From Cellulophaga sp. HaHa_2_95 (lineage in GTDB: Bacteria; Bacteroidota; Bacteroidia; Flavobacteriales; Flavobacteriaceae): DNA of 64,000 nt. The stretch spans positions 1,054,001 through 1,118,000 of the forward strand of contig NZ_CP058988.1 in the NCBI RefSeq assembly GCF_019278565.1, in the 5' to 3' direction. Numbering within the stretch: position 1 is the stretch's first letter; each line of letters begins with the position of its first letter. Made by a program: the position numbers and the translations under genes. Under the pieces are notes generated by a model. The model was not told the DNA's origin, made no database searches, and saw only the letters and a list, made by a program, of their open reading frames with translations. This document shows positions 7,911 to 18,058 of the stretch, piece after piece.

Positions 7911-10900
7911 CTATTTTTGGGTATTTTGAAAGACTTTTAGGCTATCTCTATTTTGAGTAACAATGATATAAGGACTTTCTTCTTTGGCATGTTTTACTTT
8001 AATCATATGTTTTGCATCTCCTGAAACTAAAAAGCCACTTTCGCTAGTTTCAATAGTTTTGAAATTTCCTTTTCCATCTCCTTTTAATAGGCATCCGTTT
8101 AAAGCATCATAACGACCGATAAAAACTTCATTACCAAAATCATTCCCAACTAATAAGATGTCTAAATTCCCATCATCATTATAATCTAGACTTAAAATAC
8201 TATTGATAGGAGCAACTTGTGCTTCCCACGGCAACTGCGTGTACTTAAATATGCCGTTTCCTAAATTTTCAACGTAGACACTTCGGTCATAATTGCCTGT
8301 TAGTGTGGTAGCTCCTTTTAATTCTTTTTCAGAGAGTAAAGTTGTTTCCGTTGCAAGTGCATATTCCTTGTAGAAGTTATATTTTGATCTAAATAGCGTA
8401 CTCTGACTATAAAGATCTCCCCAGAAATTAGCAGGGAAAGATTTGTAACTAGTATCCTTATAGCTGTGTTTAAAGTAGGCAAACATGATAGGGTCTAATG
8501 TTCCATTCTTATCAAAATCTTTAGAGATAAGCGTAACAGGTCTTTCTGCAGAGGGTTGATATAAATTATTGGCACCCATATTTCCTACGATAAAATCAAT
8601 ATCTCCATCTTTATCAAAATCTTCCGCAGCTATACTTTCCCACCATCCAACTAGTTGGTCTAGGCCTGTGTTTGCCATTATTTTTAATGATTTAGTATCA
8701 TTTTTGAAAATAGTTATGGGCATAAATTCTCCTACGACGATTAAATCATCAGAACCGTCTAAATCAACATCTTTCCAAATAGCACTGGTAACCATGCCTA
8801 TATTTCTGAGTGCTGGGGCATAGCTATCTGTAACATCTTCTAATATGCCATTATTGTTTTTGAGCAAAAAGCTTTTGTCTGCGATAGGGTGCTTTGCAAA
8901 TGGGGTTCGGCCTCCCACAAATAAATCAACAAAACCATCTTTGTTAAAATCGGTAACCGTGACAATGGAGCCGCTAGAACTAATCTTTGGCATTTTATCT
9001 GTTACTATTGTAAAATTGCCTTTGCCATCATTAATTAGGAGTCTATCATCATAAAAGCCGTTATCTAGCATAAACTCATTACTACCAGATACCAAGTAAA
9101 TATCTAAATCACCATCATTCTCCAAATCAAAAACAGCGATACTTTCTTCCTCAAAGTTTTTGTTTTTAGGGTCATCAAATAAGTCTTCTTGGATAAAAGT
9201 ACCCTCGGTATTTTGAAAGAATAATTGCGGAGAAAAGCCTGAGGAACTACCGATGATGAAATCCTCAAATCCATCGCCATTTAAATCGCCAGCGGCAAGA
9301 CAAGGACCGTTTTGTGTAAGCTTATGAGGTAATATTCGTTGCACATTAAAATCAATAATATCTATTTCATCATGTTTGTAATTAATGTCCGTATTTCTTG
9401 TTATGTCAGTTAATAAAGGTGTTGAGTTTTTCGAGATTAATGGAAAACTTAGCTCTTTCTTCGATGGTACGTGTGCTTTGTTATAGTTAAGTTGTACTTT
9501 TTGGTTTGCAGCAATATTGGATACTTTTTCAAATTGGCCATCAGACCAAAGAACCTCTATGCTTTTGATTGTTTTTTCTGCGCCTAAACCAAAGTGTAAT
9601 TTACTTTCTACAGAAGACATATAGCCTCTACTTAAGTAATGTTCTTGGTATTGAAATAAATCATTTTCAAATCGGATAACTACTTTACTACCAACACCAA
9701 GTTTATTTGTTTTAGGACCAACTAATTCTACTTGGATGTAATTATTTTTTTTAGTGCTATTGTTTTTAAAAAGGAAAGCCTCATCATTTATGTTATTAAC
9801 CACATAATCTAAGTCTCCGTCGTTATCCAAGTCGGCATAGGCTGCTCCGTTTGAAAAAGAAGGAATATTAAGCCCCCATGCTTCTCCTACATCTATAAAC
9901 CTGCCATCTCCATCATATTTGTACGCATAGTTCGGAATTTTGATCTCAGGTATAGAGTCTAATAACTGCATATTACTTAGATAGCGACTCACATTAAATT
10001 TGAAATCGCGAAAGTCTAAGTCGGTGATGTCTCTAGGGAAGCCGTTCGTGATTAATAAATCTTTATAACCATCGTTATCCATGTCTGCAAATAGGGGAGA
10101 CCAACTCCAATCTGTTCTAGAAACACCGGCCATAAGGCCAATTTCACTATAGGGTATTCCGGGACCGTTCCCTTTTTGTAACATGTTTCGACTATATTGA
10201 TACTCGTAATCAAATTTTTCATTGAGTACATAGCTTGTATATTTATTTTTGTCAACGGTTGTTTTAAGTCTTTGATTTGTCTCACTTAACATGTCAAGTG
10301 TAATAATATCTAGGTGTCCATCATTGTTATAATCAGAAATATCAGATCCCATTGAAAACTTACTTTGATGTTTGATGACGTCTTTGATTTGGTTGGAGAA
10401 GGTGCCATCTTGATTATTAAAATATAGGATGTCGTTCGTTAAGTAATCATTACTCACATAAATATCTGGCCAGCCATCATAATTTAAATCTGAAATTGCT
10501 AGACCTAGTCCGTATCCTTCTATGGTTATTCCCGCTTCGAGGGTTACATCTGTGAATGTTCCATTACCATTATTGTGGTATAATTTATCATTGCTTAAGG
10601 AAGAACCGTCGGTAATTTTTTTTCTATAATTGGAAGGGAGCACGTGAATGTCCACATTGTTAAGGACATATAAATCTAAAAGCCCATCCTTGTCATAGTC
10701 AAAAAAGGTAGCATTCATACTATTTTCATTACCAGATATTCCATACTCATGAGCTTTTTCTAGGAAGGTTGGAGTGCCATTTTTATTCAGTCCTTGGTTC
10801 ACAAAAAGCTTATTCCTTTTTTTCTCTTTTGATAGCATGGCGGAGCAAACGTAGATATCTAGTAAACCATCGTTGTTAATATCTACAAGAGCAACACCTG

Positions 10901-11234
10901 TATTCCAATTTTCTTTAGCTTCTGTTCCAGATTCCTTGGAGACATCTGTAAATTTTAAGTCTCCCTTGTTTAGGTACAGTTTATTGGCTTCTTGGTTTCC
11001 TGTAAAGAAAATGTCAGGTAAGCTGTCATTGTTGAAGTCGCCAACAGCAACGCCGCCACCATTAAAAATATACTCATTATTGATAATGTTAAAACTATCC
11101 GTTTCTACTATTTTGTTGTTGAATGTAATACCAGAATGATCAGAGTTGATTTTAGAAAATAACGTGTCTTCTTTTTTACGGCAAGAACTGATAATTGAAA
11201 ACAAAATAATAAAAATAAAGATCAGATTTTTCAT
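7911..11234 (-). CDS. VCBS/FG-GAP and ASPIC/UnbV repeat lipoprotein
   Basis: From the ATG at 11234 (chosen because it begins the signal peptide; an in-frame start 30 bp upstream only adds a polar leader) the product is about 1107 residues with a lipobox-like IISSC. It carries about 14 calcium-binding-loop repeats of the Dx(N/D)xDGxxD type, for example DINNDGLLDIY, DYNNDGHLDI and DFDKDGDIDF, which predict one or two beta-propellers. An ASPIC/UnbV domain lies near the middle (GVGSKVVIRF, ESKLHFGLG, SIEVLWSDG). It is probably anchored at the cell surface. It lies downstream of the susCD-fasciclin genes but is separated from them by 347 bp and a terminator, so it is likely a separate transcript. 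The ligand is unknown. Confidence 0.82.
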   Translation of the reverse strand: MKNLIFIFIILFSIISSCRKKEDTLFSKINSDHSGITFNNKIVETDSFNIINNEYIFNGGGVAVGDFNNDSLPDIFFTGNQEANKLYLNKGDLKFTDVSKESGTEAKENWNTGVALVDINNDGLLDIYVCSAMLSKEKKRNKLFVNQGLNKNGTPTFLEKAHEYGISGNENSMNATFFDYDKDGLLDLYVLNNVDIHVLPSNYRKKITDGSSLSNDKLYHNNGNGTFTDVTLEAGITIEGYGLGLAISDLNYDGWPDIYVSNDYLTNDILYFNNQDGTFSNQIKDVIKHQSKFSMGSDISDYNNDGHLDIITLDMLSETNQRLKTTVDKNKYTSYVLNEKFDYEYQYSRNMLQKGNGPGIPYSEIGLMAGVSRTDWSWSPLFADMDNDGYKDLLITNGFPRDITDLDFRDFKFNVSRYLSNMQLLDSIPEIKIPNYAYKYDGDGRFIDVGEAWGLNIPSFSNGAAYADLDNDGDLDYVVNNINDEAFLFKNNSTKKNNYIQVELVGPKTNKLGVGSKVVIRFENDLFQYQEHYLSRGYMSSVESKLHFGLGAEKTIKSIEVLWSDGQFEKVSNIAANQKVQLNYNKAHVPSKKELSFPLISKNSTPLLTDITRNTDINYKHDEIDIIDFNVQRILPHKLTQNGPCLAAGDLNGDGFEDFIIGSSSGFSPQLFFQNTEGTFIQEDLFDDPKNKNFEEESIAVFDLENDGDLDIYLVSGSNEFMLDNGFYDDRLLINDGKGNFTIVTDKMPKISSSGSIVTVTDFNKDGFVDLFVGGRTPFAKHPIADKSFLLKNNNGILEDVTDSYAPALRNIGMVTSAIWKDVDLDGSDDLIVVGEFMPITIFKNDTKSLKIMANTGLDQLVGWWESIAAEDFDKDGDIDFIVGNMGANNLYQPSAERPVTLISKDFDKNGTLDPIMFAYFKHSYKDTSYKSFPANFWGDLYSQSTLFRSKYNFYKEYALATETTLLSEKELKGATTLTGNYDRSVYVENLGNGIFKYTQLPWEAQVAPINSILSLDYNDDGNLDILLVGNDFGNEVFIGRYDALNGCLLKGDGKGNFKTIETSESGFLVSGDAKHMIKVKHAKEESPYIIVTQNRDSLKVFQNTQK

Positions 11235-11502
11235 TGTGTTGGTTGTGTTGTGGTATTTGATCAATTAGGATATTGTGCTGAAATATATTGGTCAAATTAA
11301 GAATTATTAGTGACACTCGCTACAAGAGAAAGTATTAGTTTGTAAGTTTTTGATAATTCATAATTTGTCTTAAAGTAATAGTGTCAATTCAGGATGTTTT
11401 CTTTTGTGGGTGCCTTTAATTTAATTTTGGAATATTATGAAAATCAATATAATACGCTTCGTTATTTAGATTTAGTAAATCTTGATACTACTAATTTATT
11501 TC
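11235..11502. other. Intergenic stretch, no gene seen
   Basis: This AT-rich segment between the VCBS gene and the fasciclin terminator has no supported ORF. It presumably holds the promoter of the minus-strand VCBS gene, but no match to TAnnTTTG was found on that strand close to the start. Activation by another factor, or readthrough, remains possible. Confidence 0.4.
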
Positions 11503-11540
11503 AAAAAAACCACCCAACAATTAGTATGTTGGGTGGTTTG
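11503..11540 (-). terminator. Intrinsic terminator after the fasciclin gene
   Basis: An 11-bp perfect stem (ACCACCCAACA at 11509-11519 paired with TGTTGGGTGGT at 11527-11537) with a 7-nt loop is followed on the minus strand by a T-run (11508-11503). It closes the susC-susD-fasciclin transcription unit 42 bp beyond the fasciclin stop. Confidence 0.85.
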
Positions 11541-11581
11541 GTGTTTTACGCACTAAAAAAAGTTAGTGAAAAGCTGTGGGC

Positions 11582-13189
11582 TTATTCCATAGCGTTAATA
11601 AAGTCTATTGCACTCTTAGGTAGTAAAACCTTGTCAATGATATGAGCTACACCATTTCTAGCTAAAATGTCTGCAGTGGTAATATTTGCATTGACATCGT
11701 TGGTTTCATCTCCAATAACAAAATTTTCAGAACCAATAACACTGATGATTTCGATATCTCTTTCAGAAACGGTGGTTGCCGCTCCGGCAGCTAAATCTGT
11801 GCTTAATACTTTTCCTACTAATACGTGATAAAGAAGTATGTCACTCAGAAGTTCTATTTCTTCATCAGTATCAAAACTTGCAATACCAGTGTAGTCAGCT
11901 CCTAATGCATCAAAAAGATCAGCAAAAGCAGCATCGGTAGGAGCAAATACGGTGGCGGGTCTAAAATAGGTGAAATTAGTTGCTGTAGTATCTTGCACAT
12001 TCATGGCATCTGTGAACGCTTCAACTAAATCAGTTTTAATTAAAGCTTCTTCTAATACGCTTAGTTGAGCAGCTCCAATTACCGTTGTCGCTAAGTCATC
12101 AGAGCCAAGTAAAGCTATAAAATCTAATGCAGATTGTGGTAAAAGTACTTTGTCGACAATGTCTACAACTCCGTTTCTAGCATCTATATCAGCGGTGATT
12201 ACACTAGCGTTGGTTGCTGTGGCATCACCAAATGCAAATCCGGTTCCATCAGCAATTACGTTAACAAGGTTCTCTTCTAAAAGAGTTGCTGCTGGTCCTA
12301 CTACTAAATCTGTAGACTCGTTTACAGGTGTTAATACATGGTATAATAGAATTTCTGCTAGCACAGATTTTTCAACATCGTTATCAAAATCTTCAAAACT
12401 TGTATAATCATCCCCTAAAGCGTCAAAAAGATCCTCGAAGGCTTGATTGTTAGGGGCTAAAACTCTTGCGGTGTCTAGTTCCATTATTGCATCTACTAAA
12501 CCTGCGGTGTCCAGAGCAATCGCTAGGAGGCTTAAGTCGTCAGTACCTTTTGCCCATTCTAAGATAGTAGGTCTCGTATCAAAGCTTAAGGCATCAATGG
12601 CAGCTTGTGGTAAAAGCACTTTGTCTATTAAGTGAACAATTCCATTATCTGCGTAGTTATTTGCTTGAGTTACGGTGGATACAGGATTTGTTTGATCTAA
12701 CTTTGTCGCATCAAGTAGTTGTACATCGCCATCAGCAGTTACTATTACCGATAGGTCATCTCCTAAAACGGTGGTTAGTGTAGCGCCATCTGTAAAAGAA
12801 CTCGCTTCTAAATTACCAGAAACCACGTGATAGCTTAAGATTTGCGAAAGCAAGTCTTTGTCTATATTGACTAATAAATCTTCAGTAGCTGTAATTTCTT
12901 CTGTAGTCTCATAACCCAAGGATACTGCTAATGCTGTAAATGCGGCATCAGTAGGAGCGAATACAGTGAATGGTCCGGTGCCTTGTAATGTTGCGGGAAG
13001 ATCTCCGGTAGCTGCAAGAAGAGCAGCTTCTAATGAGGTAGCGCTTCCACTTGCACTAATTCTAGTATATACGGATCCAGGCCCTACAATGGCGGCTCCA
13101 GGAGAATCGACCTCGTCATTATCACAGGAATTTAATCCTACTAATGCGAGCATCGATAATACAATACTTATAGTTTTAAATTTATTCAT
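11582..13189 (-). CDS. Fasciclin lipoprotein with three FAS1 domains
   Basis: The 535-residue product has a lipoprotein signal (lipobox LNSC) followed by an acidic linker. Three FAS1 domains follow at about residues 45-200, 205-355 and 360-535. Each shows the H1 box (VFAPTDAAF, VLAPNNQAF, VFAPTDAAF), the YH motif (LSYHV, LLYHV, LLYHV) and a closing IDKVLLP or VDKVLLP. FAS1 domains are adhesion or ligand-binding modules usually displayed on the surface. The gene starts 39 bp after susD and ends before a strong terminator, so it is probably the third gene of the sus operon. This suggests a surface glycan- or protein-binding component, by inference. Composition is rich in D, A and L, as expected for FAS1. 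Confidence 0.9.
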   Translation of the reverse strand: MNKFKTISIVLSMLALVGLNSCDNDEVDSPGAAIVGPGSVYTRISASGSATSLEAALLAATGDLPATLQGTGPFTVFAPTDAAFTALAVSLGYETTEEITATEDLLVNIDKDLLSQILSYHVVSGNLEASSFTDGATLTTVLGDDLSVIVTADGDVQLLDATKLDQTNPVSTVTQANNYADNGIVHLIDKVLLPQAAIDALSFDTRPTILEWAKGTDDLSLLAIALDTAGLVDAIMELDTARVLAPNNQAFEDLFDALGDDYTSFEDFDNDVEKSVLAEILLYHVLTPVNESTDLVVGPAATLLEENLVNVIADGTGFAFGDATATNASVITADIDARNGVVDIVDKVLLPQSALDFIALLGSDDLATTVIGAAQLSVLEEALIKTDLVEAFTDAMNVQDTTATNFTYFRPATVFAPTDAAFADLFDALGADYTGIASFDTDEEIELLSDILLYHVLVGKVLSTDLAAGAATTVSERDIEIISVIGSENFVIGDETNDVNANITTADILARNGVAHIIDKVLLPKSAIDFINAME

Positions 13190-13228
13190 ATCTATATTTT
13201 ATTAAGATTTTATTGCTTGAAATTTTAA

Positions 13229-14929
13229 TTAATACCCCGTATTCTGGTCTAAAACACCTCCACTTTGGTCAATAGCATTTACAGGAATCGGGAACAGGTC
13301 AAATTTCTCTGTGTATGTTCTAAATCTGCTGTAATCAGATTGATTGATGTCTGCAGCTTCATTGGCGATATAAGCGTTAATAACTTCTTGTGCAACACCC
13401 CATCTTCTTAAATCAAACAATCTATGTCCTTCCATTCCTAATTCTAAACGACGCTCAAAACGTACCGCTTTTCTAGCAAATTCTTGACTAGCGAAAGCAC
13501 TGTAAGGTTCAATTTGATAATTGGCAGCATTTCCGTCGCCCGCTTCATTTTGGACGTAGGTCATATTTTTAGCACGATTACGAACTCTATTGACATACTC
13601 TAAAGCAAGGGCTAAATCTGGTGCGGATTTTTCAACAGCAGCTTCGGCGGTCATTAGTAAAACATCAGCGAAGCGCATCACATTGTAATTAATACCAGAC
13701 CAATCAGATCCCCATCCACCAGTTCCTCGGTTGGCATCAACTTCATCTGCTTGGTATACATTTTTCTTGGGCAAGTAAGGACCGGAAACATCAGCAAAAG
13801 TTGCTCTGATCCATTCTTTTCCTGGGTTCAGGCCAAAACCATTGTAGTCTATTCCTCTTCTAGACACCGTATAATCTAATCTTGGATCTAAAGGTCCAGT
13901 GTGAGGTGTAAAATCATCAGCACTCTCAATACCATAATCATTAGTAACGTCAGTGGCAGCAAATGTATCCAATAATGGTTGTCCGCTACCGTTTGTTTGG
14001 TACGCATTGACTAAATCTTGAGTTGGTTGGTAAAAACCACAACAAGTTCCTAACGGTCCGCCGCCAGGGAAATTTAAGGTGCCTGTACCGTTACCGTTAA
14101 AAGAACGACCATCATCAGAAACGTATTGAATTGCAAACATTGATTCTGAACTATTTTCTCCAACAAAATTAAAGTTGTTTACATATTCAGCATTCAAAGA
14201 ATATGGGCTTGTAGTGACAACCTCGTTTAATAAAGTAAATGCTTCGTCCCACTTTTCTTGGTATAAATATGCTTTTCCTAAAAATGCTTTTGCAATCCAA
14301 GAATTAGCTCTACCATTCACTACCTCAGGACCTAGATTGTCAATTGCAGTTAAGAAATCAGCTTCTATTTGAGCCCAAACAGGCCCCGGATTTGGTTGGT
14401 TAAATTCTAGATTGTCAAAGTTTTCAACAGAAATAAAAGGTACGTTTCCGTAAAACTTCTGAAGTTCAAAATTATAATATCCTCTTAGGAATGTAGCTTC
14501 TCCTAATTGTTGGCTAAAATCTCCCTCAGGTATAGTTGAAATCAGGGATAGTACAGCATTTGCACTGTTTACACCGCCGTAAAGTGCGCTCCATCTTCCA
14601 AGAAACCATCCGCTTCCAGTTTGCCAATCTAGAGTTTCCACTTGAAATAACTCTGTGTTATCACCATCGGTACTTCCTCTATGGGCATCATCAGAAACTA
14701 CATCGGTCCACCAGTTGTCTGCACCTGCAGCCACTCCTTCACCTAATCTACCAATTCGTTCGCCATCCATTGCGGAATACGCAGCGGTTAATTTTAAGTC
14801 TACTCCTGTAGCATTTTGTAGTGCTTCGTCAGAGAGTGCCCCTGTTGGAGCTATATTTGTAAAATCATCACTACAGGCACCTAGCATCATGCATGTCAGC
14901 GATATGGAATAAATTATATTCTTTTTCAT
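13229..14929 (-). CDS. SusD/RagB family nutrient-binding lipoprotein
   Basis: The 566-residue protein has a lipobox (MMLGACSDDF) and the SusD architecture: a helical TPR-like scaffold in the first half and the signature C-terminal segment RLELGMEGHRLFDLRRWG, followed by LFPIPVNAID. It is expected to cap the SusC transporter at the cell surface and bind the incoming ligand. It starts 3 bp after the susC stop, so the two are translationally linked. No CAZyme lies in the locus, so the ligand cannot be inferred from the neighbours; it could be a glycan, a glycoprotein or a peptide. Confidence 0.95.
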   Translation of the reverse strand: MKKNIIYSISLTCMMLGACSDDFTNIAPTGALSDEALQNATGVDLKLTAAYSAMDGERIGRLGEGVAAGADNWWTDVVSDDAHRGSTDGDNTELFQVETLDWQTGSGWFLGRWSALYGGVNSANAVLSLISTIPEGDFSQQLGEATFLRGYYNFELQKFYGNVPFISVENFDNLEFNQPNPGPVWAQIEADFLTAIDNLGPEVVNGRANSWIAKAFLGKAYLYQEKWDEAFTLLNEVVTTSPYSLNAEYVNNFNFVGENSSESMFAIQYVSDDGRSFNGNGTGTLNFPGGGPLGTCCGFYQPTQDLVNAYQTNGSGQPLLDTFAATDVTNDYGIESADDFTPHTGPLDPRLDYTVSRRGIDYNGFGLNPGKEWIRATFADVSGPYLPKKNVYQADEVDANRGTGGWGSDWSGINYNVMRFADVLLMTAEAAVEKSAPDLALALEYVNRVRNRAKNMTYVQNEAGDGNAANYQIEPYSAFASQEFARKAVRFERRLELGMEGHRLFDLRRWGVAQEVINAYIANEAADINQSDYSRFRTYTEKFDLFPIPVNAIDQSGGVLDQNTGY

Positions 14930-14932
14930 TTT

Positions 14933-17900
14933 TTAAAATTTTAAGTTGATACCTAATGAATAAATTGAGGCTAACGGATAGTTGTTGTCGGATACACCAA
15001 TAGTAAGGTTGTCTATAGACCCATTGCTATTAAATCTCGGTTGTAATTCTGGATCTACACCATCATACCCAGTGATAGTAAATAGGTTAGTACCTTGAAG
15101 GTAGAAACGAACGCTATCCATTCCTAGTAAGCCTGATACTTGATCATTGAAAGTATAACCAATTTGTAAATTTTTCATACGCATGTAGGAACCATCTTCT
15201 ACAAAAAATGAATTGGCATTACCTTCGTTATTTGTGATACTCTGGCTAAGTGCAGGTAAAGATGCATCAAGATTGGTTGGAGACCACGAGTCTAAAACTC
15301 TTACACTTCTATTAGCATTGAAAAAGGTTGGTAAATCTGTATACACTTTATCGTTGTTGAAAATATCATTTCCTTGAGATCCTTGGAAAAAAGCAGAAAT
15401 ATCAACACCTTTATAAGATGCACTTAAGTTAACTCCATAGGTGAAATCTGGATGCGGAGAACCGATAAATGTTCTATCGTCATCGTTAATTGTACCATCA
15501 TTATTGATGTCACTATATTTAAATCTACCAACACCATCTGCAGCAGAAGCAAAACCTTGGTCTGCGCTTGCGCTTACCTCTGCCTCTGAGGCAAAAATTC
15601 CATCAACAATTCTACCGTAGAAAGAAGATATTGGTTGTCCTTCTTGAGTTCTTGTAACTGCACCCGTCGTTCTAAAACCATCAAATCCTACTTGAAAAGC
15701 GCTAATTAAATCGATTACTTCATTTTTATAGCTGGAGAAATTAAGGTCTACACCGTATTTAAAGCCAGAATTTAATTCATCTGCATAGCTAAGTGTAGCA
15801 TCAATACCTTTGTTCTCAATAGAACCAAGGTTTACATAAGGAGCATTTGCCGCAATTGATGTTGTGCTAAATGCACTGTTATCTTGACTAATTAAATCTT
15901 TAGTTTTAATGATGAAATATTCCGCCTCAAGATTTAATTTGTTGTTAAAGAAACCAAGTTCAAGACCAAAGTTTGTAGTCTCACTGGTTTCCCACTTTAA
16001 ATCCGGATTACCCACAGACTCTAAAAGAGCTCCTTGGGTTACGGCACCGCTGCCGTTAAATCCATAATCTGCATATTGTCCACTTAATACAGAAATATTA
16101 AAAGTAGGGTTGTCTACAGGAAGCGTTTGGTTTCCTAATTGCCCCCATGATCCTTTAAATTTTAATCTGCTCATTATGGCATCAGTAGGCCAAAAATCTT
16201 CATTACTAGCAACCCACCCAGCACTAAAGGAAGGGAAGATATCACTTTGATTGTCTCCTAGGAATCTAGAAGATCTATCTTGACGTACCGTAGCTGTTAG
16301 TAAATATTTACCTGCATAACTGTAGTTGGCAGTTCCGAAAACAGAAAATAAGGAGGATGCATTGTCATAGGCGTATGCTACGTTAGCAGCACCACCACCA
16401 TTTTCTAATAAATAATAGTCAGGAGTTTCAAAGAAGAAATCGGTTCTAGAAATCTCTTTACCTTTTCCATTAACGTTTAATGCTTCAATACCTACTAAGG
16501 CATTAATACTATGTTCTCCGAATGATTTGTTGTAACTTAAAGTATTGTTCCAAACCCACTCGTACGTGTCTTGGTCTGCTTCTGTAAGTGTATTTGTTGA
16601 GATAGGTTCTGAAGACTCAGGAATTAAAGCTCTAAAACGTCTGTCGTTATAAGCTTTAATAGAGCCACCGATAGATGTTTTAAATTGTAAGCCATCTATA
16701 ATGTCAAGAGTAGCGTAAATATCACCAAAAACTCTAAATGATTTATTAAAGTCATTAGATTGTCTATTTGCTTCTGCTATTGGATTATTTGGATTGGAAA
16801 GTCCAGTATCATTACTATAGTTACCAGCATAGTTTCCTAAATCATCATAAACAGGAACTAAAGGAGACATTCTTGTTGCAAAATTATACCAAGATTGACC
16901 GCCAGCCCTTCTGTCAAAAGAGATATTAGCATGTTGACCAACTTTAATTCGATCACCGATTTTAAATTCTGAGTTTAAGCGCATAGATCCTCTTTTGAAA
17001 CCAGTAGCAATTTGAATTCCTTCACGATTTAAATAACTTGCAGAAAACAAGAATTTAGATTTCTCGTTACCGTTTTCAAGGGTAATAGAGGCATTCTGAG
17101 TAATGGCTGTTCTATATAGTTCATCTAACCAATCTGTTCCTCCGTTAGGCTTTACTGTTGCAGAAATACCATCTGGAGTTCTTTGTAAAGTTGTGGGAGT
17201 AATAGGGTTTGGTCCACTACCATATTGTGGGTGAGAAGGAACACCACCATCGTTTCTAATACTTTGCCAGATCATGTCTCCATGTTGTTCTGTGTTTAAA
17301 AGCTCTGGTACGTTTGTAGCTGCAGAGAAACCAGTATAGGTATCTAAAGATACTCTAGCCTTGTCCATATTGTAGCCACCACTTCTCGTTGTGATAATCA
17401 CAACACCATTAGAGGCTCTTGCTCCGTATATTGCTGCTGCACCATCCTTTAGTACATTCATTTGCGATATATCTGCAGGATTAATAGAGTTTAAAATACT
17501 TGCGTCGTCCGTTTGTACTCCGTCAATAATATAAAGTGGATCATTACTGTTACCAGTACCATATCCTCTTATTCTTACTGTTGGTGACGCACCAGGAGAT
17601 CCATTGTTTGTAATAGTTACCCCAGAAACACGTCCTTGTAATGCTTCTGCAGCATTTACGATAGGAGCTTTAGTTGCTTCAGAAATATCAACACTACCTA
17701 CAGAGCCTGTAAGGTCTCCTCTGGTTTGTGTAGAATATCCCGTAACAACAACCTCTTCAAGTGCCGCAGCGTCTTCCTGTAAAACTATATCTATAGTAGA
17801 CTTTCCATTGACAGCCATTTCTATTTTTTTATAGCCTACATAACTAAAAACCAATGTAGCATCTGCTTCAGCAGCTATGCTAAAGTTTCCATCAAAGTCT

Positions 17901-18058
17901 GTTTGTGTTCCAATCGTTGTTCCTTTAACAACAACAGTTGCACCAGGTAATGGGCCAGTTTCATCTGACACCGTACCAGTAACCTGTTGTGCATTACTAA
18001 ACCCGAAGCATAGCAAAGCTCCAAGGAATAATGCACTTTTAAGTGATTTTAGATTCAT
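14933..18058 (-). CDS. SusC/RagA family TonB-linked outer membrane transporter
   Basis: The 1041-residue product has a signal peptide ending near GFSNAQ and a carboxypeptidase-regulatory-like domain at about 24-100 (TGTVSDETGPLPGATVVV, DFDGNFSI). A TonB box-like EEVVVTGYS follows, then the plug domain with VRIRGYGTGNSNDPLYIIDGV, then a 22-strand-type barrel ending in INLKF. Length and order are standard for SusC. It is the first gene of susC-susD-fasciclin. The 367-bp control region upstream is shared with a divergent AraC-type regulator and lacks a TAnnTTTG box on this strand, which suggests activator- or alternative-sigma-dependent transcription. Confidence 0.96.
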   Translation of the reverse strand: MNLKSLKSALFLGALLCFGFSNAQQVTGTVSDETGPLPGATVVVKGTTIGTQTDFDGNFSIAAEADATLVFSYVGYKKIEMAVNGKSTIDIVLQEDAAALEEVVVTGYSTQTRGDLTGSVGSVDISEATKAPIVNAAEALQGRVSGVTITNNGSPGASPTVRIRGYGTGNSNDPLYIIDGVQTDDASILNSINPADISQMNVLKDGAAAIYGARASNGVVIITTRSGGYNMDKARVSLDTYTGFSAATNVPELLNTEQHGDMIWQSIRNDGGVPSHPQYGSGPNPITPTTLQRTPDGISATVKPNGGTDWLDELYRTAITQNASITLENGNEKSKFLFSASYLNREGIQIATGFKRGSMRLNSEFKIGDRIKVGQHANISFDRRAGGQSWYNFATRMSPLVPVYDDLGNYAGNYSNDTGLSNPNNPIAEANRQSNDFNKSFRVFGDIYATLDIIDGLQFKTSIGGSIKAYNDRRFRALIPESSEPISTNTLTEADQDTYEWVWNNTLSYNKSFGEHSINALVGIEALNVNGKGKEISRTDFFFETPDYYLLENGGGAANVAYAYDNASSLFSVFGTANYSYAGKYLLTATVRQDRSSRFLGDNQSDIFPSFSAGWVASNEDFWPTDAIMSRLKFKGSWGQLGNQTLPVDNPTFNISVLSGQYADYGFNGSGAVTQGALLESVGNPDLKWETSETTNFGLELGFFNNKLNLEAEYFIIKTKDLISQDNSAFSTTSIAANAPYVNLGSIENKGIDATLSYADELNSGFKYGVDLNFSSYKNEVIDLISAFQVGFDGFRTTGAVTRTQEGQPISSFYGRIVDGIFASEAEVSASADQGFASAADGVGRFKYSDINNDGTINDDDRTFIGSPHPDFTYGVNLSASYKGVDISAFFQGSQGNDIFNNDKVYTDLPTFFNANRSVRVLDSWSPTNLDASLPALSQSITNNEGNANSFFVEDGSYMRMKNLQIGYTFNDQVSGLLGMDSVRFYLQGTNLFTITGYDGVDPELQPRFNSNGSIDNLTIGVSDNNYPLASIYSLGINLKF

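Noticed and set aside
11550..11568. CACTAA / TTAGTG hairpin next to the fasciclin terminator
   Set aside because: It has only 6 pairs with an A-rich loop and adds nothing to the strong hairpin beside it.
11394..11645. 83-codon plus-strand ORF at the fasciclin terminator
   Set aside because: It spans the terminator hairpin and the 3' end of the fasciclin gene and has no motif.
14536..14912. Plus-strand ORFs opposite susD
   Set aside because: They are antisense shadows of a well supported SusD gene.
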